64,000 nucleotides of DNA from an uncultured Bacteroidales bacterium (GCA_903887775.1 CAISRB010000024.1:248001-312000); one strand, 5' to 3'; positions 1-8,813 are shown, numbered from the stretch's first letter. The notes: generated by a model not told the origin, from the letters alone. Made by a program: numbers and translations.

Positions 1-1127
1 TGGTGATCCTCAAAGTCGTGGTTTTGCTCCTGGTCATTGGAGTCGGTTCATTCTATATCAAACCCGGTAACTGGTCGCCTTTTGCACCCCACGGCCTCAC
101 CGGCGTGCTCAAAGGTGTATCAGGGGTTTTCTTTGCCTATATCGGTTTTGACGCCATTTCGACAACTGCCGAAGAATGTAAAAACACCAGGCGGGACCTG
201 CCGAGGGCGATAATTTATTCGCTTATAATTACTACCATTTTATACGTATCGATCAGCCTGGTGCTTACCGGCATGGTGAACTATTCGGAACTGGGAGTTG
301 GCGATCCCCTGGCCTATGTTTTCGAACGCATCCATATGGGTAAATTTGCCGGGTTTATCTCCCTCGCTGCAATCATTGCCATGGCCAGCGTGATCCTGGT
401 CTTCCAGGTAGGCCAGCCGCGTATCTGGATGAGCATGAGCCGCGACGGACTGCTGCCGAAAGCTTTCTCAAGGATACATCCGAAATTTCGCACCCCCGCT
501 TTTGCAACCGTAGTGGCAGGACTCCTTGCCTCCATCCCCTCCCTGTTCATGAATTTCACCGAGATCACTGATCTGACAAGCATCGGCACCCTGTTTGCTT
601 TTGTTCTCGTGAGCGGGGGAGTATTGATACTTAACCCCAGGGGAAGGAGAGACAGGGAAGCCAGCTTCGCTCGTGAAATTCGCCACTCTCGTGATGAAAA
701 GGACGCATCCCGAATCCCGCATCAGGGATCCGAAATAACCACAAAAGGCTTCCATGTCCCTTACATCAACTCCCGTTATGCTCTCCCGCTTGTCTGGGCC
801 GGGGTTGCGGTGGTCCTGTACTTCTGGAACCCTCCTGAACTTAAGGAAATGCAAAGGCTTTTTAACTTTACCTTCGACCGGGATGACCTGCCCCTCTTCT
901 TGTTCATTATCGCTGCAGTAATCCTTACACTTATGGGAATTGTACAAAAACTTTCCCTGATCCCCATTCTCGGGCTGCTTTCAAGCCTCTTCCTCATGGT
1001 CCACCTTGGCTTCACCAACTGGATGAGGTTTGTTGTCTGGCTGCTCCTTGGCATGATAATCTACATCCTGTATTCAAGGAAACACAGTCATCTCCGTCAC
1101 CCGGAGTCCGTGAGCCATGAGCCATGA
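1..1127 (+). CDS. APC-family cationic amino-acid permease, C-terminal part (5' truncated by window)
   Basis: The reading frame is open from the window edge, so the true start lies to the left; about 375 residues are visible. The segment FFAYIGFDAISTTAEE followed by KNTRRDLP is typical of the CAT branch of the APC superfamily (amino-acid uptake across the inner membrane), and GQPRIWMSMSRDGLLP is the matching later motif. Several hydrophobic helices are visible on both sides of these. Residues about 215-246 form a charged, Arg/Asp/His-rich stretch between helices that looks unlike the short linker expected here and is encoded by word-like repeated DNA (see findings). The last residues and the stop codon lie in a GAGCCAT heptamer repeat. 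Substrate cannot be told from sequence. TauE/SafE follows on the same strand after 55 nt. Confidence 0.85.
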   Translation, partial: VILKVVVLLLVIGVGSFYIKPGNWSPFAPHGLTGVLKGVSGVFFAYIGFDAISTTAEECKNTRRDLPRAIIYSLIITTILYVSISLVLTGMVNYSELGVGDPLAYVFERIHMGKFAGFISLAAIIAMASVILVFQVGQPRIWMSMSRDGLLPKAFSRIHPKFRTPAFATVVAGLLASIPSLFMNFTEITDLTSIGTLFAFVLVSGGVLILNPRGRRDREASFAREIRHSRDEKDASRIPHQGSEITTKGFHVPYINSRYALPLVWAGVAVVLYFWNPPELKEMQRLFNFTFDRDDLPLFLFIIAAVILTLMGIVQKLSLIPILGLLSSLFLMVHLGFTNWMRFVVWLLLGMIIYILYSRKHSHLRHPESVSHEP

Positions 1128-1178
1128 GGCATGAGCCACGAACCATGAACTATGAACCAAAAATCGTAAATCACTCAA
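1108..1178. repeat. GAGCCAT heptamer word repeat
   Basis: From the permease C-terminus to just before the TauE start the sequence reads as successive 7-nt variants: GAGCCAT, GAGCCAT, GAGGCAT, GAGCCAC, GAACCAT, GAACTAT, GAACCAA, then AAATCGT, AAATCAC. The same words recur, in inverted pairs, at 24903-24966. The stop codon of the permease (TGA) is part of the repeat. Confidence 0.8.
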
Positions 1179-1182
1179 TCCC

Positions 1183-1965
1183 ATGTCGGTTACCGAAATC
1201 ATCGTCATCATCATATCCGGAATCTTTGTCGGCTTCATCAATACATTATCGGGCGGAGGATCGGTGATCAGCCTTTCCCTCCTCGTTATACTCGGGCTGC
1301 CTGCCGGCATTGCCAACGGAACTAACCGCATCAGCATTTTCTTCCAAACGCTTTCCTCGGTGGGAAGCTTTACCAGACAAAAGATGTTTACCGACCTGAG
1401 ACCCGTCTGGCTTGGCATCCCGGCAACTATAGGATCGGTTTTTGGCGCCTTTTTGGCTGTTGACATGAACGGGAAAGTCATAGAGATAGCTATGATTGTT
1501 GCCATGATACTGATGGCTTTTTTCCTGTTCTACAAGCCCGACCGCTGGCTTAAGGAAAATCCTGCACTTCTGCAAAAGAAACTCCGGTGGTGGCAGTTTG
1601 CGATCTTCTTTGCGGTGGGGTTTTATGGAGGTTTCATCCAGGTTGGTGTCGGGTATTTTCTGCTGATGGCGCTTGTTGTCGGAACCGGCTACGACCTGGT
1701 GAAAGCAAATGCCGTGAAAAACCTTATAGTTTTCTTCTATGCCATTTTTGCCCTGGCTGTTTTTGTGATCAACGGCCAGGTGCATTACATGTACGGACTT
1801 TTACTGAGCGCAGGAAGTGTGATCGGAGCTCTTATTGCCTCTTATTTTGCCGTGAAAAAAGGAGCCGGATTCATCCGGGCGGTCATCATTTTGTCTATTG
1901 TCCTGACTGTTTTGCAGATCAGCGGCCTCATCAACTTTACACATCTTCTGAAAAGTATTTTATAA
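1183..1965 (+). CDS. TauE/SafE-family sulfite/organosulfonate exporter
   Basis: A 260-residue, strongly hydrophobic protein with about eight membrane segments. It opens with an N-terminal helix followed by FINTLSGGGSVISL, the glycine-rich signature of TauE/SafE (formerly DUF81) permeases, and carries a second half-repeat around GFYGGFIQVGVGYFLL, as expected for the internal duplication of this family. Members export sulfite, sulfoacetate or other small anions; the substrate here is unknown. Length is normal for the family. The isoaspartyl peptidase follows after 12 nt, so the two are probably co-transcribed. No promoter box is obvious in the repeat-filled gap upstream. Confidence 0.88.
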   Translation: MSVTEIIVIIISGIFVGFINTLSGGGSVISLSLLVILGLPAGIANGTNRISIFFQTLSSVGSFTRQKMFTDLRPVWLGIPATIGSVFGAFLAVDMNGKVIEIAMIVAMILMAFFLFYKPDRWLKENPALLQKKLRWWQFAIFFAVGFYGGFIQVGVGYFLLMALVVGTGYDLVKANAVKNLIVFFYAIFALAVFVINGQVHYMYGLLLSAGSVIGALIASYFAVKKGAGFIRAVIILSIVLTVLQISGLINFTHLLKSIL

Positions 1966-1977
1966 AACCAGGGACCT

Positions 1978-3009
1978 ATGAGAAAGACAGGAATCTTGTT
2001 TCTTTTTTCTTTTTTGCTGATGGGCGGATGGCTTGCTGCCCAGGTCAACCCGGTCACTGCTGTTTCAAAGGGCGGGGGTGATAAACGCTGGGTTGTTGTC
2101 GTCCATGGCGGCGCAGGCGGGCCGGCTAAAGGAACAATGAAACCGGAGAAGGAAAAACAATATTCTGATTCCCTGGGCAGAGCGCTTCAGATTGGAGCAG
2201 GGATACTGTCATCCGGAGGAAGCAGTCTGGATGCCGTTGAAGCAGTGATCAGGTTTATGGAGGATTGTCCCTTGTTCAATGCCGGCAGGGGCGCGGTTCT
2301 TACAAATGATGGCAAAGCTGAACTTGATGCCTCGATCATGGATGGAAAAACGGGAAAGGCAGGGGCAGTGGCCGGCGTGACCATCATTAAAAATCCCATC
2401 ACCGCAGCCAGGGCAGTGATGGATAAAACTCCCTATGTGATGCTCGCAGGAAACGGGGCCGATGCTTTTGCAAAGGCCCAGGGATTGCAGATCGTTGACC
2501 CCATGTATTTTATTACGCCCGAGAGGCTTGAGGCCTGGAAAACGGCTAAGGATAAGATCAGGCCAGAACAACCTGCTCCCACATCCGCCGAAAAAGAAAA
2601 AAAAGGGACCGTTGGCTGTGTTGCCCTTGATTCGTACGGCAACCTGGCAGCAGGAACTTCAACAGGCGGTATGATGATGAAACTAAGCGGCAGGGTGGGC
2701 GACAGCCCGATCATAGGAGCCGGAACATATGCCGACAATAATTCCTGCGCAGTTTCCTGTACCGGCCAGGGTGAATATTTCATCAGGAACTGTGCCGCAT
2801 ACTCGGTTGCGGTACAGTTGGTGTATGGCAACAAAACTTTGGAGGATGCTGCACATTTTGTGATTTTCGATATCCTGAAACAGAAAGGAGGCGAAGGCGG
2901 GCTTATTGCTGTTGATAAAGACGGTCATATAGCAATGCCTTTCAGCACTAATGCAATGTTCAGGGGAACAGTTTCGGCCGGCGCCCAGCCTGAGATTAAA
3001 ATTTACTGA
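1978..3009 (+). CDS. Isoaspartyl peptidase/L-asparaginase (Ntn-hydrolase, T2 family)
   Basis: A 343-residue protein with an N-terminal signal peptide (MRKTG then a hydrophobic core ending near AAQ), so probably periplasmic. VVHGGAGG near residue 40 and NAGRGAVLTNDG are family signatures. The autoproteolytic nucleophile is Thr211 in GTVGCVALD, where the precursor is cleaved into alpha and beta chains; STGGM downstream belongs to the substrate pocket. The family hydrolyses isoaspartyl dipeptides and asparagine. A tract of eight A residues (2597-2604) lies directly before the Thr211 region, and the frame is intact through it. A hairpin terminator follows at 3021. Confidence 0.93.
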   Translation: MRKTGILFLFSFLLMGGWLAAQVNPVTAVSKGGGDKRWVVVVHGGAGGPAKGTMKPEKEKQYSDSLGRALQIGAGILSSGGSSLDAVEAVIRFMEDCPLFNAGRGAVLTNDGKAELDASIMDGKTGKAGAVAGVTIIKNPITAARAVMDKTPYVMLAGNGADAFAKAQGLQIVDPMYFITPERLEAWKTAKDKIRPEQPAPTSAEKEKKGTVGCVALDSYGNLAAGTSTGGMMMKLSGRVGDSPIIGAGTYADNNSCAVSCTGQGEYFIRNCAAYSVAVQLVYGNKTLEDAAHFVIFDILKQKGGEGGLIAVDKDGHIAMPFSTNAMFRGTVSAGAQPEIKIY

Positions 3010-3020
3010 AAGGATAAGAA

Positions 3021-3049
3021 AAAGCCGGACCGCTTCACGGCCCGGCTTT
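3021..3049. terminator. Bidirectional Rho-independent terminator
   Basis: AAAGCCGG and CCGGCTTT form a perfect 8-bp stem around a 13-nt loop, with A- and T-rich flanks, between the convergent isoaspartyl peptidase gene (+) and the lipoprotein gene (-). Confidence 0.75.
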
Positions 3050-3070
3050 ATTGAATCAGGAATTATTGAG

Positions 3071-4012
3071 TTATGGCAGGACAAGATAAAGTGTTCCGCT
3101 GTTGTTTCCTTTAAACCAGTCAAGCTTGTACTTGTCGGGGCATGCATCCCCGGTGATGGGCTGGTCGTTGATGTCATATCCGAAGGTGAGCGTAGCACCC
3201 TTACTGGCGGAAGGGATCATCATTTTTTTCTGTCCGCTGCAGGGATCAAACTGGCAGACCTCACGGTGAACCACCGACTGCAGGATCTGGATGTAAAACT
3301 GTTCGCTGTTCCTGTTGATTCCCCAAAGGACCAGGTTGTCGTAACCGCCGGCAGAACCGAATCCGTCGATAGTCATAACCAACTTTGCGTTAACCTTCGT
3401 AAAGGTGACCTGGCGGCGGACATTCCAGAATTTTGTGGAATTGTCATCAAAGATCACATTCATGTATCCCGAATCTTTCGTTGTTACAAAAGATCTTACC
3501 TGAGGGATCATGAAGATAAGACCTCCGCTTACGTTCACCAGGGTCTTGCGGCCGTTAAGAGTAATGGATTTCCCTGATTTCACATGGGTAACGTGGAAAT
3601 TGAGGTATTTATAGGTTATGGTTGCTCCAACCTGCCCCCACTTTGTGCCAACATGTCTGCTGATCTCAACCTGTCCTGTACGGATCAGGTTCCCCCGGCA
3701 GTTCGCCCCATTGTATGTTATGTAATAGGTCATAGTGTCATTTGCGACGGACATGGAATCGACGGTTGCATGGCAGGGTATGCCTTCGGTTGACTTGAGC
3801 CCGTTTGTACCGGCAAGAACTGTGTTAATATCGTTAATAGCTTCATCAGACGCTGAGTTTGCCTGGTTTTCATCATTGGCAAGATTCTGGATCGATGTGG
3901 TGTTTGAATTGCCCGGGTCATTGATAGTCTTGTCTTTCTTACAGGATGTGATTCCGAAGATGACCAGTGCTACAAGGAAAAAGCTGAGTTTGAAGATTTT
4001 TGTTGTTCTCAT
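3071..4012 (-). CDS. Hypothetical lipoprotein, probable member of the ECF-sigma regulon
   Basis: A 313-residue protein that I do not recognise. The N-terminus (MRTTKIFKL, hydrophobic core, then FGITSC) is a lipoprotein signal with Cys near residue 24, followed by a polar Asn/Asp/Ser-rich linker. The rest is beta-rich and without a recognisable enzymatic motif, which suggests a surface or periplasmic binding role. It lies downstream of the DUF4249 gene on the same strand, separated by about 170 bp containing a repeat element. Its upstream region carries ATCAGGGTAG, 14 nt, GTATAAT (4044-4077), the same bipartite signal with the same spacing found before fecR, so I infer control by the neighbouring ECF sigma factor. 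Confidence 0.7.
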   Translation of the reverse strand: MRTTKIFKLSFFLVALVIFGITSCKKDKTINDPGNSNTTSIQNLANDENQANSASDEAINDINTVLAGTNGLKSTEGIPCHATVDSMSVANDTMTYYITYNGANCRGNLIRTGQVEISRHVGTKWGQVGATITYKYLNFHVTHVKSGKSITLNGRKTLVNVSGGLIFMIPQVRSFVTTKDSGYMNVIFDDNSTKFWNVRRQVTFTKVNAKLVMTIDGFGSAGGYDNLVLWGINRNSEQFYIQILQSVVHREVCQFDPCSGQKKMMIPSASKGATLTFGYDINDQPITGDACPDKYKLDWFKGNNSGTLYLVLP

Positions 4013-4044
4013 TCTTCTGTGGTTTTGGGTTTAGTTTTCTTTGT

Positions 4045-4077
4045 TTTCTAATTATACACTGATGATCGGTTCTACCC
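4045..4077 (-). promoter_or_regulatory. Putative ECF-sigma promoter (GGGTAG-N14-GTATAAT)
   Basis: On the minus strand ATCAGGGTAG is followed after 14 nt by GTATAAT, with about 33 nt left to the lipoprotein start codon at 4012. The same ten-base block, 14-nt spacer and GTATAAT occur immediately upstream of fecR at 8814-8846. Function is inferred from the shared motif and the FecI-type sigma gene next door. Confidence 0.55.
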
Positions 4078-4091
4078 TGATGCGGGATTAA

Positions 4092-4157
4092 AAAAATAGC
4101 GAAATAGCGAAATACCGAAATTGTGTTTAGCGAAGCACATCGCACAAGCCGCCTCAG
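4092..4157. repeat. Octamer word repeat plus partial dispersed element
   Basis: AAATAGCG, AAATAGCG, AAATACCG is followed by GTGTTTAGCGAAGC and then GCACAAGCCGCCTCAGG. The latter part aligns with the element inside mfd (around 62745-62777) and with the TIR element at 40169-40183. It occupies the gap between the DUF4249 gene and the downstream lipoprotein gene. Confidence 0.7.
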
Positions 4158-4180
4158 GATATATTCACTATAACGATCCC

Positions 4181-5002
4181 TCACTTCGCAACGATCATCG
4201 ACAGCTCATTCACACTGCACACCCCGAAAAATCCCACTGCACCTGCGCTCAGGTTCGTTGAAACATTGGCGGCTACGGTAGGAAACAATCCACCCTGCCA
4301 GCTGGTTTCAAGAAGCATCTCCCTGATAAATTCAGCATGCTGGGGAGCCAGTGAATACCTTCTCTCGGTAATCTTTGTTCCTTTTGGAAACGAAACCTGT
4401 TCCACCACAGGGGCGAAGATTTCACTTACATCGAGGGTTGGAAGGGAATAGAACAGCAGCCTTGCCTTGCATTTGCTGGTATCGGCTTGTAAATAAGCGG
4501 GAACTTTAGTCCAATCAAGAAGTACTTCCCACATAGCGGGCTCGCTTCTGCTGAAACCGCTGGCAATATATTCTATATGGTAGAGTGTATCGTTGTCGTT
4601 TTGCGCATAGGCAAGCTGGGGAAAAACCAGGCCCGGCACCATAGCCGCCTTGGCCGAATATACATTACTGCCGCTGTATATATTCAGAGTATACGTCTTG
4701 TTAAGAATCGCAATGAAGGTTGAAGGAGTCTTATACTTTCCACTTCCTGCCGGTTCTTCACTAAGGTTCCAGACCGAATCGGCCGTATGGATGATCACTG
4801 TTGCTCCCCTCACGGGTATGGCTGTGTCATTCAGGCCGTTTACGGGATGGTTGATCACAATGGTTTGTGACTTTCTTTCGTTCGTGAGCAAACCATCCAC
4901 CGCGATCATGTTCGAATCCCCTCCGGGCACATCCCAGCTCACCTGTTTCACGCAGGCGGCCATCGACAGGCTAAAAACCAGATATATAAATATCCTCTTC
5001 AT
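4181..5002 (-). CDS. DUF4249-family lipoprotein, partner of the TonB-dependent receptor
   Basis: A 273-residue protein with a lipoprotein signal (MKRIFIYLVFSLSMAAC, lipobox Cys17). The segments following, with VDGLLTNERKSQTIVI and NKTYTLNI, fit DUF4249, a Bacteroidota family almost always encoded next to a TonB-dependent receptor. It begins in a TGATG overlap (one shared base) with the receptor stop, indicating translational coupling and a stoichiometric partner role, comparable in position to SusD but unrelated in sequence. The ligand is unknown. The C-terminus (GFFGVCSVNEL) is typical of the family. Confidence 0.85.
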   Translation of the reverse strand: MKRIFIYLVFSLSMAACVKQVSWDVPGGDSNMIAVDGLLTNERKSQTIVINHPVNGLNDTAIPVRGATVIIHTADSVWNLSEEPAGSGKYKTPSTFIAILNKTYTLNIYSGSNVYSAKAAMVPGLVFPQLAYAQNDNDTLYHIEYIASGFSRSEPAMWEVLLDWTKVPAYLQADTSKCKARLLFYSLPTLDVSEIFAPVVEQVSFPKGTKITERRYSLAPQHAEFIREMLLETSWQGGLFPTVAANVSTNLSAGAVGFFGVCSVNELSMIVAK

Positions 5003-7713
5003 CAGAATTTAAATTGATAATTGATGGATGGGATGATCCCGGCTACCGAGATTGATGTCGGCACAAGCTGGTATCCTGCCTGGGTGTTTGCCGGAACAAC
5101 GAGATTGCCATTGCTGTCAATGGTACGGTTAAAGCTTACTGAAAACGGATTATATCGTCCGTATGCATTATACAAAGTAAGTATTATGCTTTGCTGAAAA
5201 CGCTTGTCAGGGTTGCTGATATGATAAGTCACTGAAAGGTCAAGGCGATGGTAATCGGGCAGCCTGCTGTTATTCCTGTCTCCGTATATTGGAACGGAAT
5301 AGCCGTTATTATAATAAAAACCCGTGGGTGTACTCACCGGGCTGCCGGTGCGATAATACCAGACTGCCGATAAGGCCCAATGATGGTGGTCGTCATAGGA
5401 AACATTAATGCAAAGATCATTCGGGCTGTCATAATTCGAGGGATAGGTCTCAGAGTTATTCACACCATCGGTCTGCACGAGCGACCTTGACCAGGTATAT
5501 GAGATCCATCCGGTAAGTTTGCCTTCCGGTTTCCTTAACATCAGTTCAAGACCGTAGGCCCATGCTTTCCCGAAACGAAGTTCGCCTTCGATCAGGGGAT
5601 TGTAAAGCAGGTTGGCGTGGTCTTTGTAATCGAGGTGGTCAAGACAGGCTTTATAAAAAACTTCTGCGCTTGCAAAAAGGCGGCTATGTGAAAATTTCCG
5701 ATAATAACCCAGGTCCCATTGATCGGCCTTCTGGGCGGGGATGTTCGGTCCGCAGGGGGCCCATACCTCCAATGACGTAAACGGGCCGGCGGAATTCGAA
5801 AGTTGTTGGAGGAACTGAGTGTTCCTGCTATATCCGAATTTAAGGGAAGCGTTATCGGTAATATTGTAAATAACGCTTAACCTGGGTTCCGGGCTTACAT
5901 AAGTGAAATAAGAAATATTCTTTTTAAACGATGCTGAATCGATCAGCTGGTAATTGGCATCAAAGAAGTAAACAGTGGAAGATCCGAAATCCTGCCAGAG
6001 AGGCAGGCGTAAACCATACTTGAAGATGATGTGATTCCCGAGTTTTTGTTCGTTCCCCAGGTAAAGGTCATATTCCATGCACTGGTACCTGGATACGACC
6101 GGAACCTGGTCTGTGGACGAGGCATCCGGGGCCGTATTGATATTCCCGGGGTTAGAATGGTAGTTGGTAATGTCAAGTCCTGCCTTTGCTGTATTATTAG
6201 AATTAATGAACCATGTAAAATCCGACTTGAGAGTTAAATTCGAAATGGATGAAGTCCAGAATCCTTTACGGCTTTCAGTCGTATAGAGATAATAATTATA
6301 ACTGCTGTAATTAAGCGTCGTGTTTGAAAACAGCTTTTCATTAAAAACATGGTTCCATCGTGCAGTCCCGAGGATATTGTTCCAGCTTATCCCATAAGTG
6401 CGGTAAGCCGAAGAGTTAAGCCGGGAAAAGTCGTCCCGGCCAGTATAAAAAGTCAGGTAAATCCTGTTATTGTCATCGGCAATCAGGTTCAGCTTAGCAT
6501 TGATGTCGTAAAACTGGATATTGAAGCTGGGTTGGTCTTTCAGAAGATAATTAAGCCAGTTAAGTGTCGACAGCCTGCCGGAAATGAAGAATGAAGCGTG
6601 ATTTTTCCAGATTGGGCCTTCAATGGATACATTTGAGGCATAAGGCCCCAGGTTGCCGCTGAAGCCGAAGCGTTTCATATTTCCTTCCCTCGCTTTCACA
6701 TCCACTACCGAACTCAGCCTTCCGCCATAAGCGGGAGGAAAATCCCCCTTGAATACCTGGATATCGTTCACCGCATCGGGAGACAGGGCTGAAAAAAATC
6801 CGAAGAGGTGAGATGCATTGTAAATAGGTGCCTCATCCAGAAGCAAAAGGTTCTGATCACTGTTTCCCCCGCGCACATAAAACAGTGAAGATCCGTCGCC
6901 ATAAGAGTGGATTCCCGGAACGGCCTGGAGGGCTTTCAGGATATCGGGGGCTCCTGCAAAACCCGGCAGACTGGCAAGTGTTTTGTTTGAAAAATTAAAA
7001 TCACTTAACTGGCTCCGCCGGATGTCGCATCCCGTTTCCTTTGGCTTTACAACCACTTCTTTCATGTCGAGTTTTGTTTCCTCCATCTCCATGCTGATGC
7101 GCTGGTCGGAATCCACACTCCTTACATCCTGTATTTCCCTGAAGCCAAGAAATGAATAATCCAATATATAGTTGCCCTCGGGCAGGGTAAGAGAGTAAAA
7201 CCCATAAGCGTTGGAAGTTGTTCCAAGGGTTGTTCCTGCTGCGTAGACATTAGCGCCGATGAGTACCTCCCCGCTGTTCTTTACTCTTATGAATCCGCTG
7301 ATGGTAAAATGCCGGACAGGCCTTGGCGCTGCATCCTGATGAGGTTTGAGACCCGCGGCCGGAATTTTAAGCACCACCTGGTTTTCGAGTTCAAAATAAG
7401 TAATGCCAAGAGGTTTGAGGATTAAATCAAGGATATCCCTCAATGGTTTCTTATGGCAATTTATACTAACGGTTTTATCAGATGGTATGCTTTGCGGATT
7501 ATAGGAGAAGTTGATCGTTCCTTCATCGGATATAGCTTTCAGCGCGGCGGGAAGGGGCTGGTTCTTAATATGTAAGCTGATAGGCTTATCCAGTATCTGG
7601 GCGTTTAACTGAATTAACGGAAATAAAATGAAGATCTGCATCCCCAACATAAAGAAGAATGTTGAGAAGGACGTTACTCGTGAATGAATAAGGCTCCCAG
7701 GGTTTATCTGCAT
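5002..7713 (-). CDS. TonB-dependent receptor with STN and carboxypeptidase-regulatory-like domains (FecA-like)
   Basis: A 903-residue outer-membrane receptor. A signal peptide (about residues 1-38) leads into an STN signalling domain (about 45-115), a carboxypeptidase regulatory-like beta-sandwich (about 135-215), a plug domain (about 235-345; GGRLSSVVDVKAREGN) and a 22-strand-type barrel ending in aromatic YQFKF. The STN domain is the hallmark of receptors that signal through FecR to an ECF sigma factor, matching the two genes upstream. The start overlaps the fecR stop by 10 nt. No SusD gene is present; the DUF4249 lipoprotein takes that position. Substrate (siderophore, glycan or peptide) cannot be assigned. 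Confidence 0.93.
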   Translation of the reverse strand: MQINPGSLIHSRVTSFSTFFFMLGMQIFILFPLIQLNAQILDKPISLHIKNQPLPAALKAISDEGTINFSYNPQSIPSDKTVSINCHKKPLRDILDLILKPLGITYFELENQVVLKIPAAGLKPHQDAAPRPVRHFTISGFIRVKNSGEVLIGANVYAAGTTLGTTSNAYGFYSLTLPEGNYILDYSFLGFREIQDVRSVDSDQRISMEMEETKLDMKEVVVKPKETGCDIRRSQLSDFNFSNKTLASLPGFAGAPDILKALQAVPGIHSYGDGSSLFYVRGGNSDQNLLLLDEAPIYNASHLFGFFSALSPDAVNDIQVFKGDFPPAYGGRLSSVVDVKAREGNMKRFGFSGNLGPYASNVSIEGPIWKNHASFFISGRLSTLNWLNYLLKDQPSFNIQFYDINAKLNLIADDNNRIYLTFYTGRDDFSRLNSSAYRTYGISWNNILGTARWNHVFNEKLFSNTTLNYSSYNYYLYTTESRKGFWTSSISNLTLKSDFTWFINSNNTAKAGLDITNYHSNPGNINTAPDASSTDQVPVVSRYQCMEYDLYLGNEQKLGNHIIFKYGLRLPLWQDFGSSTVYFFDANYQLIDSASFKKNISYFTYVSPEPRLSVIYNITDNASLKFGYSRNTQFLQQLSNSAGPFTSLEVWAPCGPNIPAQKADQWDLGYYRKFSHSRLFASAEVFYKACLDHLDYKDHANLLYNPLIEGELRFGKAWAYGLELMLRKPEGKLTGWISYTWSRSLVQTDGVNNSETYPSNYDSPNDLCINVSYDDHHHWALSAVWYYRTGSPVSTPTGFYYNNGYSVPIYGDRNNSRLPDYHRLDLSVTYHISNPDKRFQQSIILTLYNAYGRYNPFSVSFNRTIDSNGNLVVPANTQAGYQLVPTSISVAGIIPSINYQFKF

Positions 7714-8810
7714 CCTTTGCCGGATATTTCCACTGTAGATCCGGAATTTCTGATATCTATATCCAACGTTGCTTTGAGCACGTTTAGTACAGATTCAAGG
7801 GACTGATTGTCAAAGGTAGCTGTGAGACGGCATTGGGCAAGTGATGGATTGACAAGGCAGACATTAGCCTGGTAGACCTTGCTTAGAGTAGCTGCTACGG
7901 AATTCAGGGGATCATTGCTGAAAGTGATTTTATGGGTTTTCCACGCCATATAATTTGCATCCTGGTTAGTAGTGATGGTAATCTGTTTCCCATGGATTAT
8001 GGCTTTTTCACCGGGGTTCAGGATCCTCGCCGGGCCTGTCTGATTTTCAAAATACAACCCGACTTCACCGGTGGTCAGCACCAACTCAAAATCACCGCTC
8101 CGCGAACAGGTGTTGATGTAAAACGAAGTCCCTTTGACTTCAACCCTGATCCCGTCAGTAGCGATAATGAATGGCTTTGAGGCATTATGGGCCACATCAA
8201 AGTAAGCTTCGCCATCCAGGCTTACGGCCCTTTTATTCCCTTTGAATTTCCCGGGGTACTTGATCACTGCACCTATGTTCAAGGTAACTCTGGAACCATC
8301 AGGGAGAAGAGTTTCCACTCGGCTTGTATTGGCAGCAAGCTCTTTTAATACAGGCTGCTGGAAGTAACGGTAAAGAAGATATGCCGGACTGGCCAGGATC
8401 AAAAGGATGGCTGCGACCCTGAGCAGAAATCTGCGAAGGGGGATTGTCCCGGAACCAAATGGCGAAATAGTGTTCGGCGAAGCCGAAATGAGCACACAAA
8501 AGAAATTAATAATAGGTGCGAATAAATGGCGAAATGGTGAAACGTCATTTTTCACGGTCTCATCATGTTCTTCAGCAATTCCAACGCGTTTCACGAACGA
8601 TTTCCATTCCTTATCAAGATCCACTGCATCAACCACACGTGCTTCTTCAATAGCCATCCAGGCATATTGCGATTCCCTGAAAATAGTTTTATGATCAGGA
8701 TTCTCAGCAACCCAGGCCGAAAGCTCATTAATCTCAGCAGAATTTGCTTCTCCGCTGAAATACCTGGCAATAAGCTTTTCAAAATATGCAGGATCTTTTT
8801 CCATAATCAT
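7704..8810 (-). CDS. FecR-family anti-sigma factor
   Basis: A 368-residue single-pass membrane protein. Residues 1-90 are the cytoplasmic sigma-binding part (LIARYFSGEANSAEINELSAW). A membrane helix follows (LLRVAAILLILASPAYLLY, about 125-145), then the periplasmic FecR domain (about 155-260) and the C-terminal DUF4974/STN-like domain (about 285-365). It should hold the ECF sigma factor until the receptor reports its ligand. Residues about 93-119 (HLFAPIINFFCVLISAS and following) form an extra hydrophobic patch encoded by the GCGAAAT word repeat and are probably an insertion. The start at 8810 is one base after a GTATAATAA motif; Met3 (8804) is an alternative. Confidence 0.92.
   Translation of the reverse strand: MIMEKDPAYFEKLIARYFSGEANSAEINELSAWVAENPDHKTIFRESQYAWMAIEEARVVDAVDLDKEWKSFVKRVGIAEEHDETVKNDVSPFRHLFAPIINFFCVLISASPNTISPFGSGTIPLRRFLLRVAAILLILASPAYLLYRYFQQPVLKELAANTSRVETLLPDGSRVTLNIGAVIKYPGKFKGNKRAVSLDGEAYFDVAHNASKPFIIATDGIRVEVKGTSFYINTCSRSGDFELVLTTGEVGLYFENQTGPARILNPGEKAIIHGKQITITTNQDANYMAWKTHKITFSNDPLNSVAATLSKVYQANVCLVNPSLAQCRLTATFDNQSLESVLNVLKATLDIDIRNSGSTVEISGKGCR
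8455..8545. repeat. GCGAAAT word repeat inside the fecR reading frame
   Basis: The plus strand reads ATGGCGAAATAGTGTTCGGC, GAAGCCGAAAT, then later AAATGGCGAAATGGTGAAAC. These words match those at 4092-4135 and 62710-62750. They lie in frame within fecR, just before the membrane helix. Confidence 0.6.
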
Positions 8811-8813
8811 TTA

